Assembly (NCBI GenBank): GCA_037133475.1
Contig: JBAXOB010000017.1
Location: 18,977 to 82,976 of the forward strand
Source: CAIVAT01 sp037133475
Lineage (GTDB): Bacteria > Bacteroidota > Bacteroidia > Bacteroidales > FEN-979
Length of the DNA stretch: 64,000 bases
Reading direction: 5' to 3'
Shown piece after piece: positions 1 through 9,500 of the stretch. The position numbers and the translations under genes are program-made. The notes under the pieces were generated by a model that made no database searches, was not told the origin of the DNA, and was given only the letters and a program-made list of their open reading frames with translations. How positions within the stretch are numbered: position 1 is the first letter of the stretch; each line of letters begins with the position of its first letter.

Positions 1-1598
1 ATGAGAGTGTTATCGCAGTAGGTCAGCACCATTCCTGTTAACTGGATGGCTTGCGCATCAACCGTTGATCCGAAGATATTGTTGGTGATCTGCCCGTTGG
101 TAGCAGGATTTCCGGCCACGCCGGCAAACTGCATCCCGTAATTGGCACTGTATATGGTGTTGTTGTTGATGACAATGTTGTTGTAGCCCCCGCCGGAATA
201 GTTGAGAATCAGGGCATAGGTTGTATTGGCAACCTGGCTGCTGGCGCGGATAAGACAGTTTTTAACGGTGCAGTTGCTGGCCCCGTTGGTACCGTCATTA
301 AAAATGCCAACCGAATAGGTACTGGCGGCAGTATTGGTGTTTTCCCAGGTCATGCTTTTATCGGAACCGCCGCTGTTTGACCCGTCGAGGATAACATAGC
401 TGCATCCATAAAATACGATCACACCGGTGGTGGAAGAGCCGCTGATGACCGGTGTTTTGCCGGCAGCGGGCTTAATGGTAACGGTGTTGGTGGCGCTGGC
501 GCCGGCAAATGGATAGACCAGGAGAGGTAAGGTTTCCGAATAACTGTTGTCGGTAAGCGAAAAGGTAACCGGGCAGGTTACCTCCTTGACGGCAAGATCG
601 GCAAGTGCTGCCGTGATTGTAGTGTAGGACTGGCCAACGCCAACATTGTAGTTGCCGCACAGTGCCCCGATTATCGTATAGGTACTTGGCGAAGCGGGCG
701 GTGTGGAGGCGGCGGGAGGGTTCGCTGTAAGCCCCGCCGCCCCTGCAGAAGGAGCGCAGGTCACGTTCGGGGTGGCATTCATATCCTGCGCAACGATGTA
801 ATAAGACACGACATTCCCGGTGGCAACACCAGCACCAAAGGAAAAGGTATAGGTTGATCCGCTGACGAAGGCCCCGGTGGCGGAAGTCCAGGTTCCTGAG
901 TTGATCTTCCAGTAAAGACGAGGCAATCCCGCACCCGAGGTTGGTACGCCGGCCGGTGCCACAAGGGAAGCAGTGAGGGTGCGTGCGGTAGTCTGGCTTG
1001 TATTTCCAAATGGGGTGTAGGTGATGTTCGGCCCGGCCGACGCCTTCACATGCAGGAGGTCGAGATGGCAGTTGTTGCCGTAGGCAGAGGTGAAAAGCAG
1101 GGCAACATACAGGGTGGGAATATTGGCAGCGGCGTAGGGCAGCGTTACCGATTCCAGCACCCATTGCTGGGTTGCACCATACCGTGAAAAGCTTGTGGAG
1201 TTATTCCACGTTGACCCGTCGGTCGACCACTGGACCATCACGTTATCATTGTTTGTATAACCCGGGTCAACCAGCCATTCGAAGTCAACCGTGACGACGC
1301 TGTAGCCAACGGTTGAAACCGCGGTGGTTCTCTTCAGCCTGTTGCTGGTCCCGGAGGTCGCGTCGAATGAATCGAACTCAACGAACCGGCTACCGCTGAA
1401 GGGCGTACAGGTCGGGTAGGTTCCGGCTGACTGGAAATAGGTGTAGTTGGTTCCAGAAACAAGGTCGATACCCCACCCGGCAGGCGGGGTCTGCCCGACG
1501 GCAGCCGTTTCCCAGTCTTCTGTCAGTAACGTAGTTTGCGCTAATCCACCTGTACAGAAAAGGAAAAGGATAGCAACAAATAGTAAGCATGTTTTCAT
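1..1598 (-). CDS. Secreted beta-helix surface protein, 5' part only (runs off the left edge)
   Basis: An open frame starts at ATG 1596-1598 and stays open for 532 codons to the window edge, so only the N-terminal part is seen. Residues 1-20 are a signal peptide (MKTCLLFVAILFLFC, cleavage near LAQ). Next comes a jelly-roll or MAM-like segment opening with LTEDWETA and containing DNVMVQWSTDGSTW (about residues 25-180), then a short beta-sandwich segment with Y-x-I-V-A-Q-D (to about 290), then right-handed beta-helix text with repeated N-N-T-I and N-N-I-F turns (about 300 onward). The same order of domains is found in the 2884-residue protein at 6523-15177, so it is probably another T9SS-exported adhesin or polysaccharide-binding protein. 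Its sorting domain would lie outside the window. Catalytic activity (for example a lyase) cannot be judged from what is visible. Confidence 0.85.
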   Translation of the reverse strand, partial: MKTCLLFVAILFLFCTGGLAQTTLLTEDWETAAVGQTPPAGWGIDLVSGTNYTYFQSAGTYPTCTPFSGSRFVEFDSFDATSGTSNRLKRTTAVSTVGYSVVTVDFEWLVDPGYTNNDNVMVQWSTDGSTWNNSTSFSRYGATQQWVLESVTLPYAAANIPTLYVALLFTSAYGNNCHLDLLHVKASAGPNITYTPFGNTSQTTARTLTASLVAPAGVPTSGAGLPRLYWKINSGTWTSATGAFVSGSTYTFSFGAGVATGNVVSYYIVAQDMNATPNVTCAPSAGAAGLTANPPAASTPPASPSTYTIIGALCGNYNVGVGQSYTTITAALADLAVKEVTCPVTFSLTDNSYSETLPLLVYPFAGASATNTVTIKPAAGKTPVISGSSTTGVIVFYGCSYVILDGSNSGGSDKSMTWENTNTAASTYSVGIFNDGTNGASNCTVKNCLIRASSQVANTTYALILNYSGGGYNNIVINNNTIYSANYGMQFAGVAGNPATNGQITNNIFGSTVDAQAIQLTGMVLTYCDNTL

Positions 1599-2026
1599 AA
1601 CGGAGGATTTTGGTTTATAAAATATGTGCGTTGATATATAGCGTATATATAATTGTTCACGAATGAATAAACCATTATAAACCAAGACGTTGTCTGAAAT
1701 ACAGCCAAGCCGGCGACGGAATGATTTTTGCATCCATTGCGGTTTTTGCCCGTTTCTCATTTTTAACTGAACTATCAGGAAACCTTTGCTCCAGGTTCCT
1801 TCCCGGGGAAATCACCCCAATGATAACCGGAAACAGAGGGCTTCAGGATATGCAAAAATTTTGTCGTCAGGGAATAAAGTTAGGATTTTTTATGGAATAC
1901 AACTTTTTTTATTAAAAAAAAAGCCCTGCCATTTCCGGCAGGACTTTTTTATCAGAGGATTAACTCATTGTAATTATCACAAAATTATACAGTGTTGTAT
2001 TTCATGATATTACGAATGATTCAATG
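1599..2026. other. Intergenic spacer between two surface-protein genes
   Basis: This AT-rich spacer holds the upstream region of the leftmost gene and the terminator of the next one (1912-1946). Short open frames on the plus strand (for example 1721-1915) have no recognisable features and run through the terminator, so I do not call a gene here. Confidence 0.6.
1912..1946 (-). terminator. Rho-independent terminator of the 1306-residue surface protein gene
   Basis: The arms are 1921-1930 and 1937-1946 (ten pairs, one of them G-U) with a six-base loop. Read on the minus strand, the stem is followed by a U-run (A-run 1913-1922 on the plus strand). It lies about 80 bases after the stop codon of the gene that ends at 2027. 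Confidence 0.75.
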
Positions 2027-5000
2027 TTATTTGTTTACCAAAACTTTCTTCACAACTTTATGTTCGCTGTTGAGGAATACCACGGAATAGATCCCGTTTG
2101 AAACCGGGCGGAGATCGAGCTGTTTTTCGAATGTGCCATTTACCGTAACATCTCCGAGTTCATAGATCTTCGCACCAAGCTGGTTATACACCTCGATGGA
2201 GTAGTTTTCCTGAACAGGGCTGGTGATGGAAACGGTAAACCTGCCGTCGTTGGGAACCGGGTAAACGCTGAAGTTGCTGTTCTGCAGTTCCTGCACACCG
2301 GTTACGACAACCCAAACCTTGTTCGAAACGGGGGAGGAACAACCGTTGGTTGTGACTACACACCAGTAGTAACCTGTATTGTGGGTCACGGTGTAGGTCT
2401 GGCCGGTGGCACCTGCAATGGCGTTACCCGAGTAATACCACTGGTTGCCGCTTGCGGCGCTGCTGGTAAGAACATTTCCCGATACGGTAACAACAGGGGC
2501 ACCGGGGATGGCGTTCATCGTAACGTTCAGCGTGGCAGCAGTGCCATTTCCGCAGGTATTGGTTCCTTTGACGGTAACCGTGCCGGTTCCTGCTGCAGTT
2601 CCATAGGAGACCACAATATTTCTTGTCGTCCCGCCTGAAGTGATGGTGGCGCCTGCTGGTACCGTCCAAACATAGGTGGTTGCATTGGCGATAGCGGGTA
2701 CACTGTAGGCAACACCGGTTGATCCGACGCAAACGGAAGCTGGTCCGGTGATGGTTCCGGCAGCGGCTGGTAACGGGTTAACGGTTACTGCATAGGCGGG
2801 AGAGGCGGTACCGTTACCGCAACTGTTGGTTCCTGAAACGGTGATGTTCCCTGAAACGGCAGATACGCCAAAGTTAACGGTGATGTTCCTGGTGCCTGCA
2901 CCGGTGGCGATGGTGGCGCCGGCCGGGAGTGTCCAGGTATAGGAACTTGCATTGAGAATTTCAGCACAGGAATAAGCGACTCCGTTGGTACCCGCACAAA
3001 GTGTGGCAGTTCCGGTGATGGCGCCTGCGGCATTCGGCATGGGATTCACGAAAAGATTGTAAATGGAAGGGGTCGCCGCGGAACAGCCCGTGGTGCCTGT
3101 GTAATTTACACTTACCCACTGGGCGCCGACACCGGTCCAGGTTACATTGATGGCGCTGGTGCCCTGCCCTGAAACAATCGTTCCTCCGGTTGATACAGCC
3201 CATACATAGCCTGTCATTCCACCTTCGGTATAATACATGTTGCCAGTTGAACCGACACAGGGAGCATTGTTACTGCCGATCGTGGGAGTGGGTGTCGGAT
3301 TGACTGTTACATTGAAGGTAGTCGCAGCAGCTGCGGAACATCCGCTTCCGTTGGTATAGTTAACGGTAACGGTTTTCGCTCCTGATGTTGTCCATGTGAC
3401 GGTAACCGTATTGCTTGTAGCGGTGCCACCGGCCGTAATGGTGCCGCCGGCAGAAACTGTCCATACATAGTTGGTCATCCCGGCCTGGGTGGTATAAACA
3501 TTGTTGGCCGAGCTCATGCATGCGGGTGAAGGACCCGTGATGGTTGGCACTGGTAACGCGTTAACAGCAACGGCAATCGATGAAGAGGCGCCGTTACCGC
3601 ATGTTCCTGCGGCAACACCTGCAACGGTGACGTTTCCTGCTGTTGAACCAAAGGTTACCGTAATGGAATTCGTTCCTGCACCGGCGGTGATCACTGCACC
3701 TGCAGGTAACGTCCATGCATAGCTGATTGCATTGGTAATGGTGCCAACAGAATAAACTTTACCCGTGGCAAGTGCACAAACGGTCGCCGGGCCTGTAATG
3801 GCGCCTGCAGCTCCTGCCGGAGCTGAACAACCCGTAAGGAAAGTCTGGTCAAGACCATATACCGTGCCTGTTGAATTAACGCCAACGCAGCGATAGTGAT
3901 AAGTGGTGTTGGTTACCAGGCCTGTGATGTTGGCCAGGGTTGTCAAAGCGGAGTTTCCCGAAAGGCTTGATGGAACGCCTGCAACATTGGTTCCGTAGGC
4001 TACCGTTAGTCCATAGTCGAAACTTACGGTTGTCGAGGTGCTGTTGGCAGTCACCGTCCCGTTTAACGTGGCGGTGTTCGCAGCAACATTGGTTGCCAGG
4101 TTGGTAACCACAACGGGAGCGCCTGCTCCTGTGGTAAAGGTCATGTCATTGCCATTGGTTGTTCCTGCAATGTTGGTCGCAACAATACGGTAATGATAGG
4201 TGGTGTTGAAGGAAAGCCCGGTGATGCCGGCACTCTCATTGGTTACGGTTAAACCGGTCGCGTTGGCGGGTGCAGCTGTGACGGTTGAGCCATAGGCAGC
4301 CGTCAATCCGTATTGAAATGAAACGGCGGATGAGTTGCCATTGGCGTTAACTGTACCGTTCAGGGTGGCTGTAGCGGCTGTGATGGCTGTTGCAGCAGTG
4401 GTTACAACGGTTGCAGGGGCTACAAGAACGGCTTCAATTCCATATTTCAGGGTTGCAACATCGGCTGTAAGTGTTCCTCCCGTAATGGCACAGGTGAAGA
4501 AGGTATTTCCCCTGGCAGGATTTTCCGTATAGGTCCCGATCGGGTACCATTGCGCCGCTCCGGCAGTCTGGGCGATACCAACATAGAAGTCCATGTTGGA
4601 AACCGATTGCGGAGTGGGGAAGGTGAAATTCAGGTTGGTACCAAGATCGGTGGCCAGAATGGTATAGTTTGGGCTCTGTGACAGGATGGTGCCGGCGCTG
4701 TTCATCAGGACAGCATAAATGGTATTTCCTGTATTTGCTGCGTAGTTATACAGCATCAGATTGGCTCCCTTTACCAAACCGGTGCCGTTCATCGTATATT
4801 TTGCAGCGAAAATACCGGTTCCGGGAGTGGTAAACCCGTATCCGCCAGGCCCTGCCAGGTTGTAATTATAGGAGAACAGGTTGTTATTAACATTGGCGGT
4901 GATCGTCATGGAATTGTTTGCCGTATAGGTTTCGCCAGCTATTGCTGACGTAACGGCGTTGATGGTAACATCTTCCAGCAGGGTAGGGGTCCATCCGGGG

Positions 5001-5947
5001 AAGTTAACCACCGTATTAGTGCCTCCTGCCAGTGCCGTAAGCGGCAAGGTAGCCGTATAACGAACCGTCGAGGTGGCGACATCCTTCACCGTCAGGATAA
5101 CATTGCAGGTAAGCGGCGACGCGGAGATGTTCGACACCCTGACGCCAACGGGCGAAGGAGTTCCGAACGGGGCCGGCGTTCTTTCCGTTGCATAGATGTT
5201 TGTGACGGCGGCAATGTCAACAAGGGTATTGTTGGTAAAGGTCGTGGCCGGGCGGAAGGCGGTAACGGCGAGGGCAGTTCCCTGGGCTGCTGCGCTTTGA
5301 TAACCATAGCATAAAGTAGCCTGGTTGGTATTGCAATAGGCCACAAGTGCAGTGGTTCCGAGGGCACCGACAGGGTTGCTGAATTCCCATGCGACATAAA
5401 CACCACCACCCGTGTAGGTAAACGATGATCCGTTTACAAAGGGGATGGAATAGGCTCCCGCAGCAATTGGAATGGTAAAGGCGGGGTCGCTGCTGACCGT
5501 GGTAAATCCCGTAGTGGTCCAGGTTGAACCGAGTGTATAGGTTACGTCAGAAGTATTCATAAGGTAAATGGTCATCTGGCCTGATTGCGTGCCAACGCCA
5601 GCCGTGGCGATTAAAAAGCCGATGGCGTCGATCGTGTATCCTGCAGGATAGCCTGCTGCAGCCATTTCCGAGGGCAGTACCAGGAATTCTTCACGCTCAT
5701 ACCTGACACCGGCGTTACGCGGTATCCTGCTGTTTCCGGAGGTGCTGTTGGTATTGGGTAATACCCAGGTGGTCATAACATCTGTCCCCGGGTTCAGGAT
5801 ATTCTGGGTATTCCCGGGCATGGAGGGGGTCGGTACTACCATAGGTGTGTTCCCGTCATTGATACCCGTGGGGTACTTCTGGGTCATCTGTCCGAAACTG
5901 TAAACAGCCAGGATACAGGCAAAGAAAAACAGTAAAGTTTTTTTCAT
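2027..5947 (-). CDS. Modular T9SS-secreted surface protein (1306 aa)
   Basis: A signal peptide covers residues 1-20 (MKKTLLFFFACILAVYSFGQ). The rest is modular: a jelly-roll-like domain (about 75-240), a CARDB-like beta domain (about 245-350), a further beta domain (350-510), two fibronectin-III-like modules each containing T-A-T-L-N-G-T-V (about 512 and 612 onward), five PKD-like modules opening with ITGPxxxC or similar (about 716-1150), an Ig-like module with GNQWYY, and a type-A T9SS sorting domain (about 1219-1306: VYPVPNDGRFTV ... VVKKVLVNK). It should be exported by T9SS, trimmed by PorU and anchored to LPS. The C-terminal 500 or so residues are almost the same as in the neighbouring 2884-residue protein. 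The role is probably adhesion or a stalk for another function; no catalytic motif is visible. Ser/Thr/Ala/Gly-rich composition is normal for such proteins. Confidence 0.88.
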   Translation of the reverse strand: MKKTLLFFFACILAVYSFGQMTQKYPTGINDGNTPMVVPTPSMPGNTQNILNPGTDVMTTWVLPNTNSTSGNSRIPRNAGVRYEREEFLVLPSEMAAAGYPAGYTIDAIGFLIATAGVGTQSGQMTIYLMNTSDVTYTLGSTWTTTGFTTVSSDPAFTIPIAAGAYSIPFVNGSSFTYTGGGVYVAWEFSNPVGALGTTALVAYCNTNQATLCYGYQSAAAQGTALAVTAFRPATTFTNNTLVDIAAVTNIYATERTPAPFGTPSPVGVRVSNISASPLTCNVILTVKDVATSTVRYTATLPLTALAGGTNTVVNFPGWTPTLLEDVTINAVTSAIAGETYTANNSMTITANVNNNLFSYNYNLAGPGGYGFTTPGTGIFAAKYTMNGTGLVKGANLMLYNYAANTGNTIYAVLMNSAGTILSQSPNYTILATDLGTNLNFTFPTPQSVSNMDFYVGIAQTAGAAQWYPIGTYTENPARGNTFFTCAITGGTLTADVATLKYGIEAVLVAPATVVTTAATAITAATATLNGTVNANGNSSAVSFQYGLTAAYGSTVTAAPANATGLTVTNESAGITGLSFNTTYHYRIVATNIAGTTNGNDMTFTTGAGAPVVVTNLATNVAANTATLNGTVTANSTSTTVSFDYGLTVAYGTNVAGVPSSLSGNSALTTLANITGLVTNTTYHYRCVGVNSTGTVYGLDQTFLTGCSAPAGAAGAITGPATVCALATGKVYSVGTITNAISYAWTLPAGAVITAGAGTNSITVTFGSTAGNVTVAGVAAGTCGNGASSSIAVAVNALPVPTITGPSPACMSSANNVYTTQAGMTNYVWTVSAGGTITAGGTATSNTVTVTWTTSGAKTVTVNYTNGSGCSAAAATTFNVTVNPTPTPTIGSNNAPCVGSTGNMYYTEGGMTGYVWAVSTGGTIVSGQGTSAINVTWTGVGAQWVSVNYTGTTGCSAATPSIYNLFVNPMPNAAGAITGTATLCAGTNGVAYSCAEILNASSYTWTLPAGATIATGAGTRNITVNFGVSAVSGNITVSGTNSCGNGTASPAYAVTVNPLPAAAGTITGPASVCVGSTGVAYSVPAIANATTYVWTVPAGATITSGGTTRNIVVSYGTAAGTGTVTVKGTNTCGNGTAATLNVTMNAIPGAPVVTVSGNVLTSSAASGNQWYYSGNAIAGATGQTYTVTHNTGYYWCVVTTNGCSSPVSNKVWVVVTGVQELQNSNFSVYPVPNDGRFTVSITSPVQENYSIEVYNQLGAKIYELGDVTVNGTFEKQLDLRPVSNGIYSVVFLNSEHKVVKKVLVNK

Positions 5948-6058
5948 AAATAATGTTTTAGTTTTGTAAAGAATGAATTGTTTTTAACTATAAAACAGAT
6001 TGGTGCAAAACCTGAAGGCCGTTGCACAAACATGTTGTTTTATCCATATTTTGGTAAA

Positions 6059-6085
6059 CAAATATAATATTAAAATATCTCCAAA
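6059..6085 (-). promoter_or_regulatory. Candidate Bacteroidota promoter of the 1306-aa surface protein gene
   Basis: On the minus strand TATATTTG (6059-6066) matches the -7 consensus TAnnTTTG. A TTTG lies 15 bases upstream (6082-6085), shorter than the usual spacing of about 20, so the call is tentative. Confidence 0.3.
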
Positions 6086-6471
6086 ACGTATTTTTATTCT
6101 CAAAAACATACTTTTATTTATATTGTTTCTAATCAGTTATTTAGACACAATCCGGATTGCGGTAAGTGCCCCATCCTGAACCGTTTCAGGTAAAATGGCT
6201 CCCTGAAACGGGGGAAAAAAGTCATAATTTGGTGAAAGTGCACACGCCCCGGTAAAAAGTAATGGTCAAAATTGTTGTATGATTCGCGGCTATGCCGGGA
6301 AATCCCGGTGAGGTTTTGCGGTTCATGATCAACCCGGGAGTAATCGCCGCTGTCTCCTGTTGAATTCAATCAGTAATGGCGGAAATAAAAACGGTCATGT
6401 TCACGGGCACAGGATGCCGGGATGTTTGCCGGCCCGGGATAACCCTGCAGTTCCTCCGGGCTAAAACGAAA

Positions 6472-6501
6472 CAAGGCCCTGGTACTTAAACCGGGGCCTT
6501 G
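6472..6501 (-). terminator. Stem-loop after the 2884-aa surface protein gene
   Basis: The arms 6472-6482 and 6491-6501 (11 pairs, one G-U) enclose an eight-base loop, 21 bases beyond the stop codon at 6523. The minus-strand U-tract is short and interrupted, so this is a weaker terminator than the one at 1912. Confidence 0.55.
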
Positions 6502-6522
6502 TCTCAAGCGGGATAACCCATG

Positions 6523-9500
6523 TTATTTATTCACAAGCACCTTCTTGACAACTTTATGTTCGCTGTTAAGGAATACCACTGAATAGATACCATCGGCGAT
6601 AGGACGGAGATCGATTTGCTTTTCGAAGGTGCCGTTTACCCTGATGTCGCCAAAATCATAGATTTTTGCGCCAAGCTGGTTGTAGATCACCACGGAAAAT
6701 ACCTCCTCTACAGGGCTGGCAATGGAAACGGTAAACCTGCCGTCGTTGGGCACCGGGTAAACGTTGAAGCTGCTGCTTTGCAGTTCATCAACACCGGTAA
6801 CCACCACCCATACTTTGTTTGAAATCGGCGAGGAGCATCCGTTAGTGGTGACCATGCACCAGTAATACCCGGTATTATGGGTAACCGTGTAGGTTTGGGA
6901 AGTAGCGCCTGCAATTGCATTGCCTTGATAATACCACTGGTTTCCCGTAGGGGCGCTGGATGTCAGCACCGCGCCGTTGACGGTTACCGTCGGGGCGCCC
7001 GGGATGGCATTCATCGTGACGTTGAAGTTGGCAGATACCGTGCCGTTTCCACAGGCGTTGGTTCCTTTAACGGTGATTACGCCTGTTCCGGCGGTCGGGC
7101 CATAGCTGACCACGATATTCCGGGTGGTGGCGCCGGCAGTAATGGTAGCGCCGGCAGGAACGGTCCAGGCATAAGCAGTGGCATTGGCGATGGCGGGTAC
7201 GCTGTAGGCAACGCCGGTGGCTCCCACGCAAACGGAGGCAGGACCCGCGATGGCCCCTGCGGCAGCCGGCAACGGGTTAACCGTAACGGCAAATGCAGGG
7301 GATGGTGTGCCATTGCCGCAACTGTTGGTACCGGAAACAAGAATGTTCCCTGAAACTGCGCTGGTGGAGAAGTTGACGGTGATGTTCCTGGTACCGGCCC
7401 CGGTGGCAATCGTTGCGCCGGCGGGCAGGGTCCAGGTAAAGGAGGTGGCATTGAGGATGTCAGCACAGGAGTAGGCGACCCCATTGGTTCCCGCACAAAG
7501 GGTGGCAGTCCCGGTGATGGGGCCTGCGGCGTTCGGCAACGGGTTGACGAAGAGGTTGTAGACGGTGGCAGCAGCAGCGGTGCAGGAGGTGGTGTTGGTG
7601 TAATTTACACTGACCCACTGTGCGCCTACGCCTGTCCACGTTACATTGATGGCGCTGGTGCCCTGGCCCGAAGCAATGGTGCCTCCGGCAGAAACAGCCC
7701 AGAGGTAACCGGTCATCCCGCCTTCGGTATAGTACATATTCCCGGTCGAACCAACACAGGGAGCATTGTTGCTGCCGATGGTCGGCACGGGAGCCGGGTT
7801 GACGGTAACGTTGAACGTTGCCGGTGTTACTGCCGTGCACCCGTTGGCATTGGTATAGTTAACCGTAACCGTGTTTAATCCTGAAGATGCCCATGTAACC
7901 GTAACGGTGTTGCTGATTGCGGTGCCACCGGCGGTGACGACACCACCTGCCGACACGGTCCAGATGTAATTGGTCATCCCGGCCTGGGTGGTGTAAACCA
8001 CACCGGCTGTTCCCTGGCATAATATTGCCGTTCCCGTGAGGGTGGGTACCGGCAGGGGGTTAACGGTAACGGCATAGGATGCCGGTGCTGCAGCAGTACA
8101 GTTGCTTGCATTGGTGTAGCTGACTGTGACTGTGTTCGCCCCGGTGGTTGACCAGGTAACGGTGATGCTGTTGGTAGCTCCACCGCCCGTGATGGCGCCT
8201 CCGGCGGATACGGTCCAGGTATAACCTGTCATACCGGCCTGTGTGGTATATACGTTGGTTGTTGAGTTCACGCAAACGCTTGCAGGACCTGTAATGGTGG
8301 GTACCGGCAATGCATTAACCGTTACGGCATAGGACGACGACGGACCGGTCATACAGATGCCGACACCGGCAACGGTAATATTTCCGGAGGTTGTACCGAA
8401 AGTCACGGTTATGGTGTTGGTTCCTGCACCCGCGGTAATGGCCGCCCCGGCGGGAAGGGTCCACGAATAACTGGTGGCATTCGTGATTGCCCCGACCGAA
8501 TAAACAATACCCGTGGAGTTGGCACATACGGAAGCGGGTCCCGAAATAGTACCTGCTGCCGGGACAACCGGACATCCCGTGAGGAAGGTAAGGTCGTTGC
8601 CGTTGGTGGTTCCGCCTGCATTGATGCCTCTAACCCTGAAATGGTAAGTCGTGGCGGTGAGCAGTCCGGTAATCGTTGCGCTGACATTCTGGTTGGTCAC
8701 CCCGGTCACTGGTGTGGGCGTACCCGCAACGGTAGTTCCGTAGGCAACGGTGAGACCGTAATCAAACCATACTGCCGTGGATGCGTTGTTGGCATTGATG
8801 ATGCCGTTCATGGTGGCATTGGTGGTGCCGATCGCGGTAGCTGCGGTTGTCGTGACAGTCGGTGCGGCGGCTGCCGTGGTGAAGGTCATGTCGTTGCCGT
8901 TGATGGTGCCGCCGGCATTGGTTCCGTTGATCCTGAAATGATACAGGGTGTTGGGAACAAGGCCTGTGATATTGGCCAGCGATACCTGAACGGTGTTGCC
9001 GGTAATGGTAACAGGAACTCCCGGCACATTGGTGCCGTAAGCTACGGTCGTACCATAATCGAACGATACGGTGGTGGCAAAGTTATTGGCATTCACCGTT
9101 CCGTTCAGGGTGGCCGTTGTCGTGGTAACGAGCGTTGCGGCAGTGGTGACGACGGTCGGGGGACAGAATGTATTGAAGGTCATATCTGCGCCGACATACG
9201 GGGTGGCACCCACCATTCCTTTTGCCCTGAAGTGATATATAATGCAGTTTGACAACCCGGAAAGGTTGGCTGAAAAGTTGGTTGTTGTTGTGCCTGTGAC
9301 ATTAACGGGCACGGCGGCAATGTTTGAACCGTAGGCAACCGTGAGTCCGTAATCAAAACTGGTAATGACCAGTTCATTGTTAGCCAACGCTGATCCGTTC
9401 AGGGTAGCACTGGTACCGGTGACGAGGGTTGCGGCCAATGTGGTAATAACGGGAGCAACGGTGAACTCATAGGCCCCGATATCAGGCGTAGAAATGCGGG

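Larger units (their letters stand above)
5948..6522. other. Intergenic spacer with promoter and terminator signals
   Basis: The spacer separates two minus-strand surface-protein genes. It holds a candidate promoter for the left gene (6059-6085) and a terminator for the right gene (6472-6501). The minus-strand frame at 6133-6369 has no start context, domain or composition that supports a gene. Confidence 0.55.

Noticed and set aside
1721..1915. Small plus-strand frames in the spacer
   Set aside because: They run into the terminator, lack recognisable features and begin within AT-rich intergenic DNA.
2400..9100. Regularly spaced repeats in the surface-protein genes that could look like a CRISPR array
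   Set aside because: The periodic units are coding modules of 85-100 codons without constant short repeats or unique spacers.
8641..9252. A 203-codon plus-strand frame opposite the giant surface-protein gene
   Set aside because: It is the complementary frame of repetitive Gly/Thr/Ala-rich coding sequence; it shows no domain, and the same phenomenon recurs at many places in 2-15 kb.
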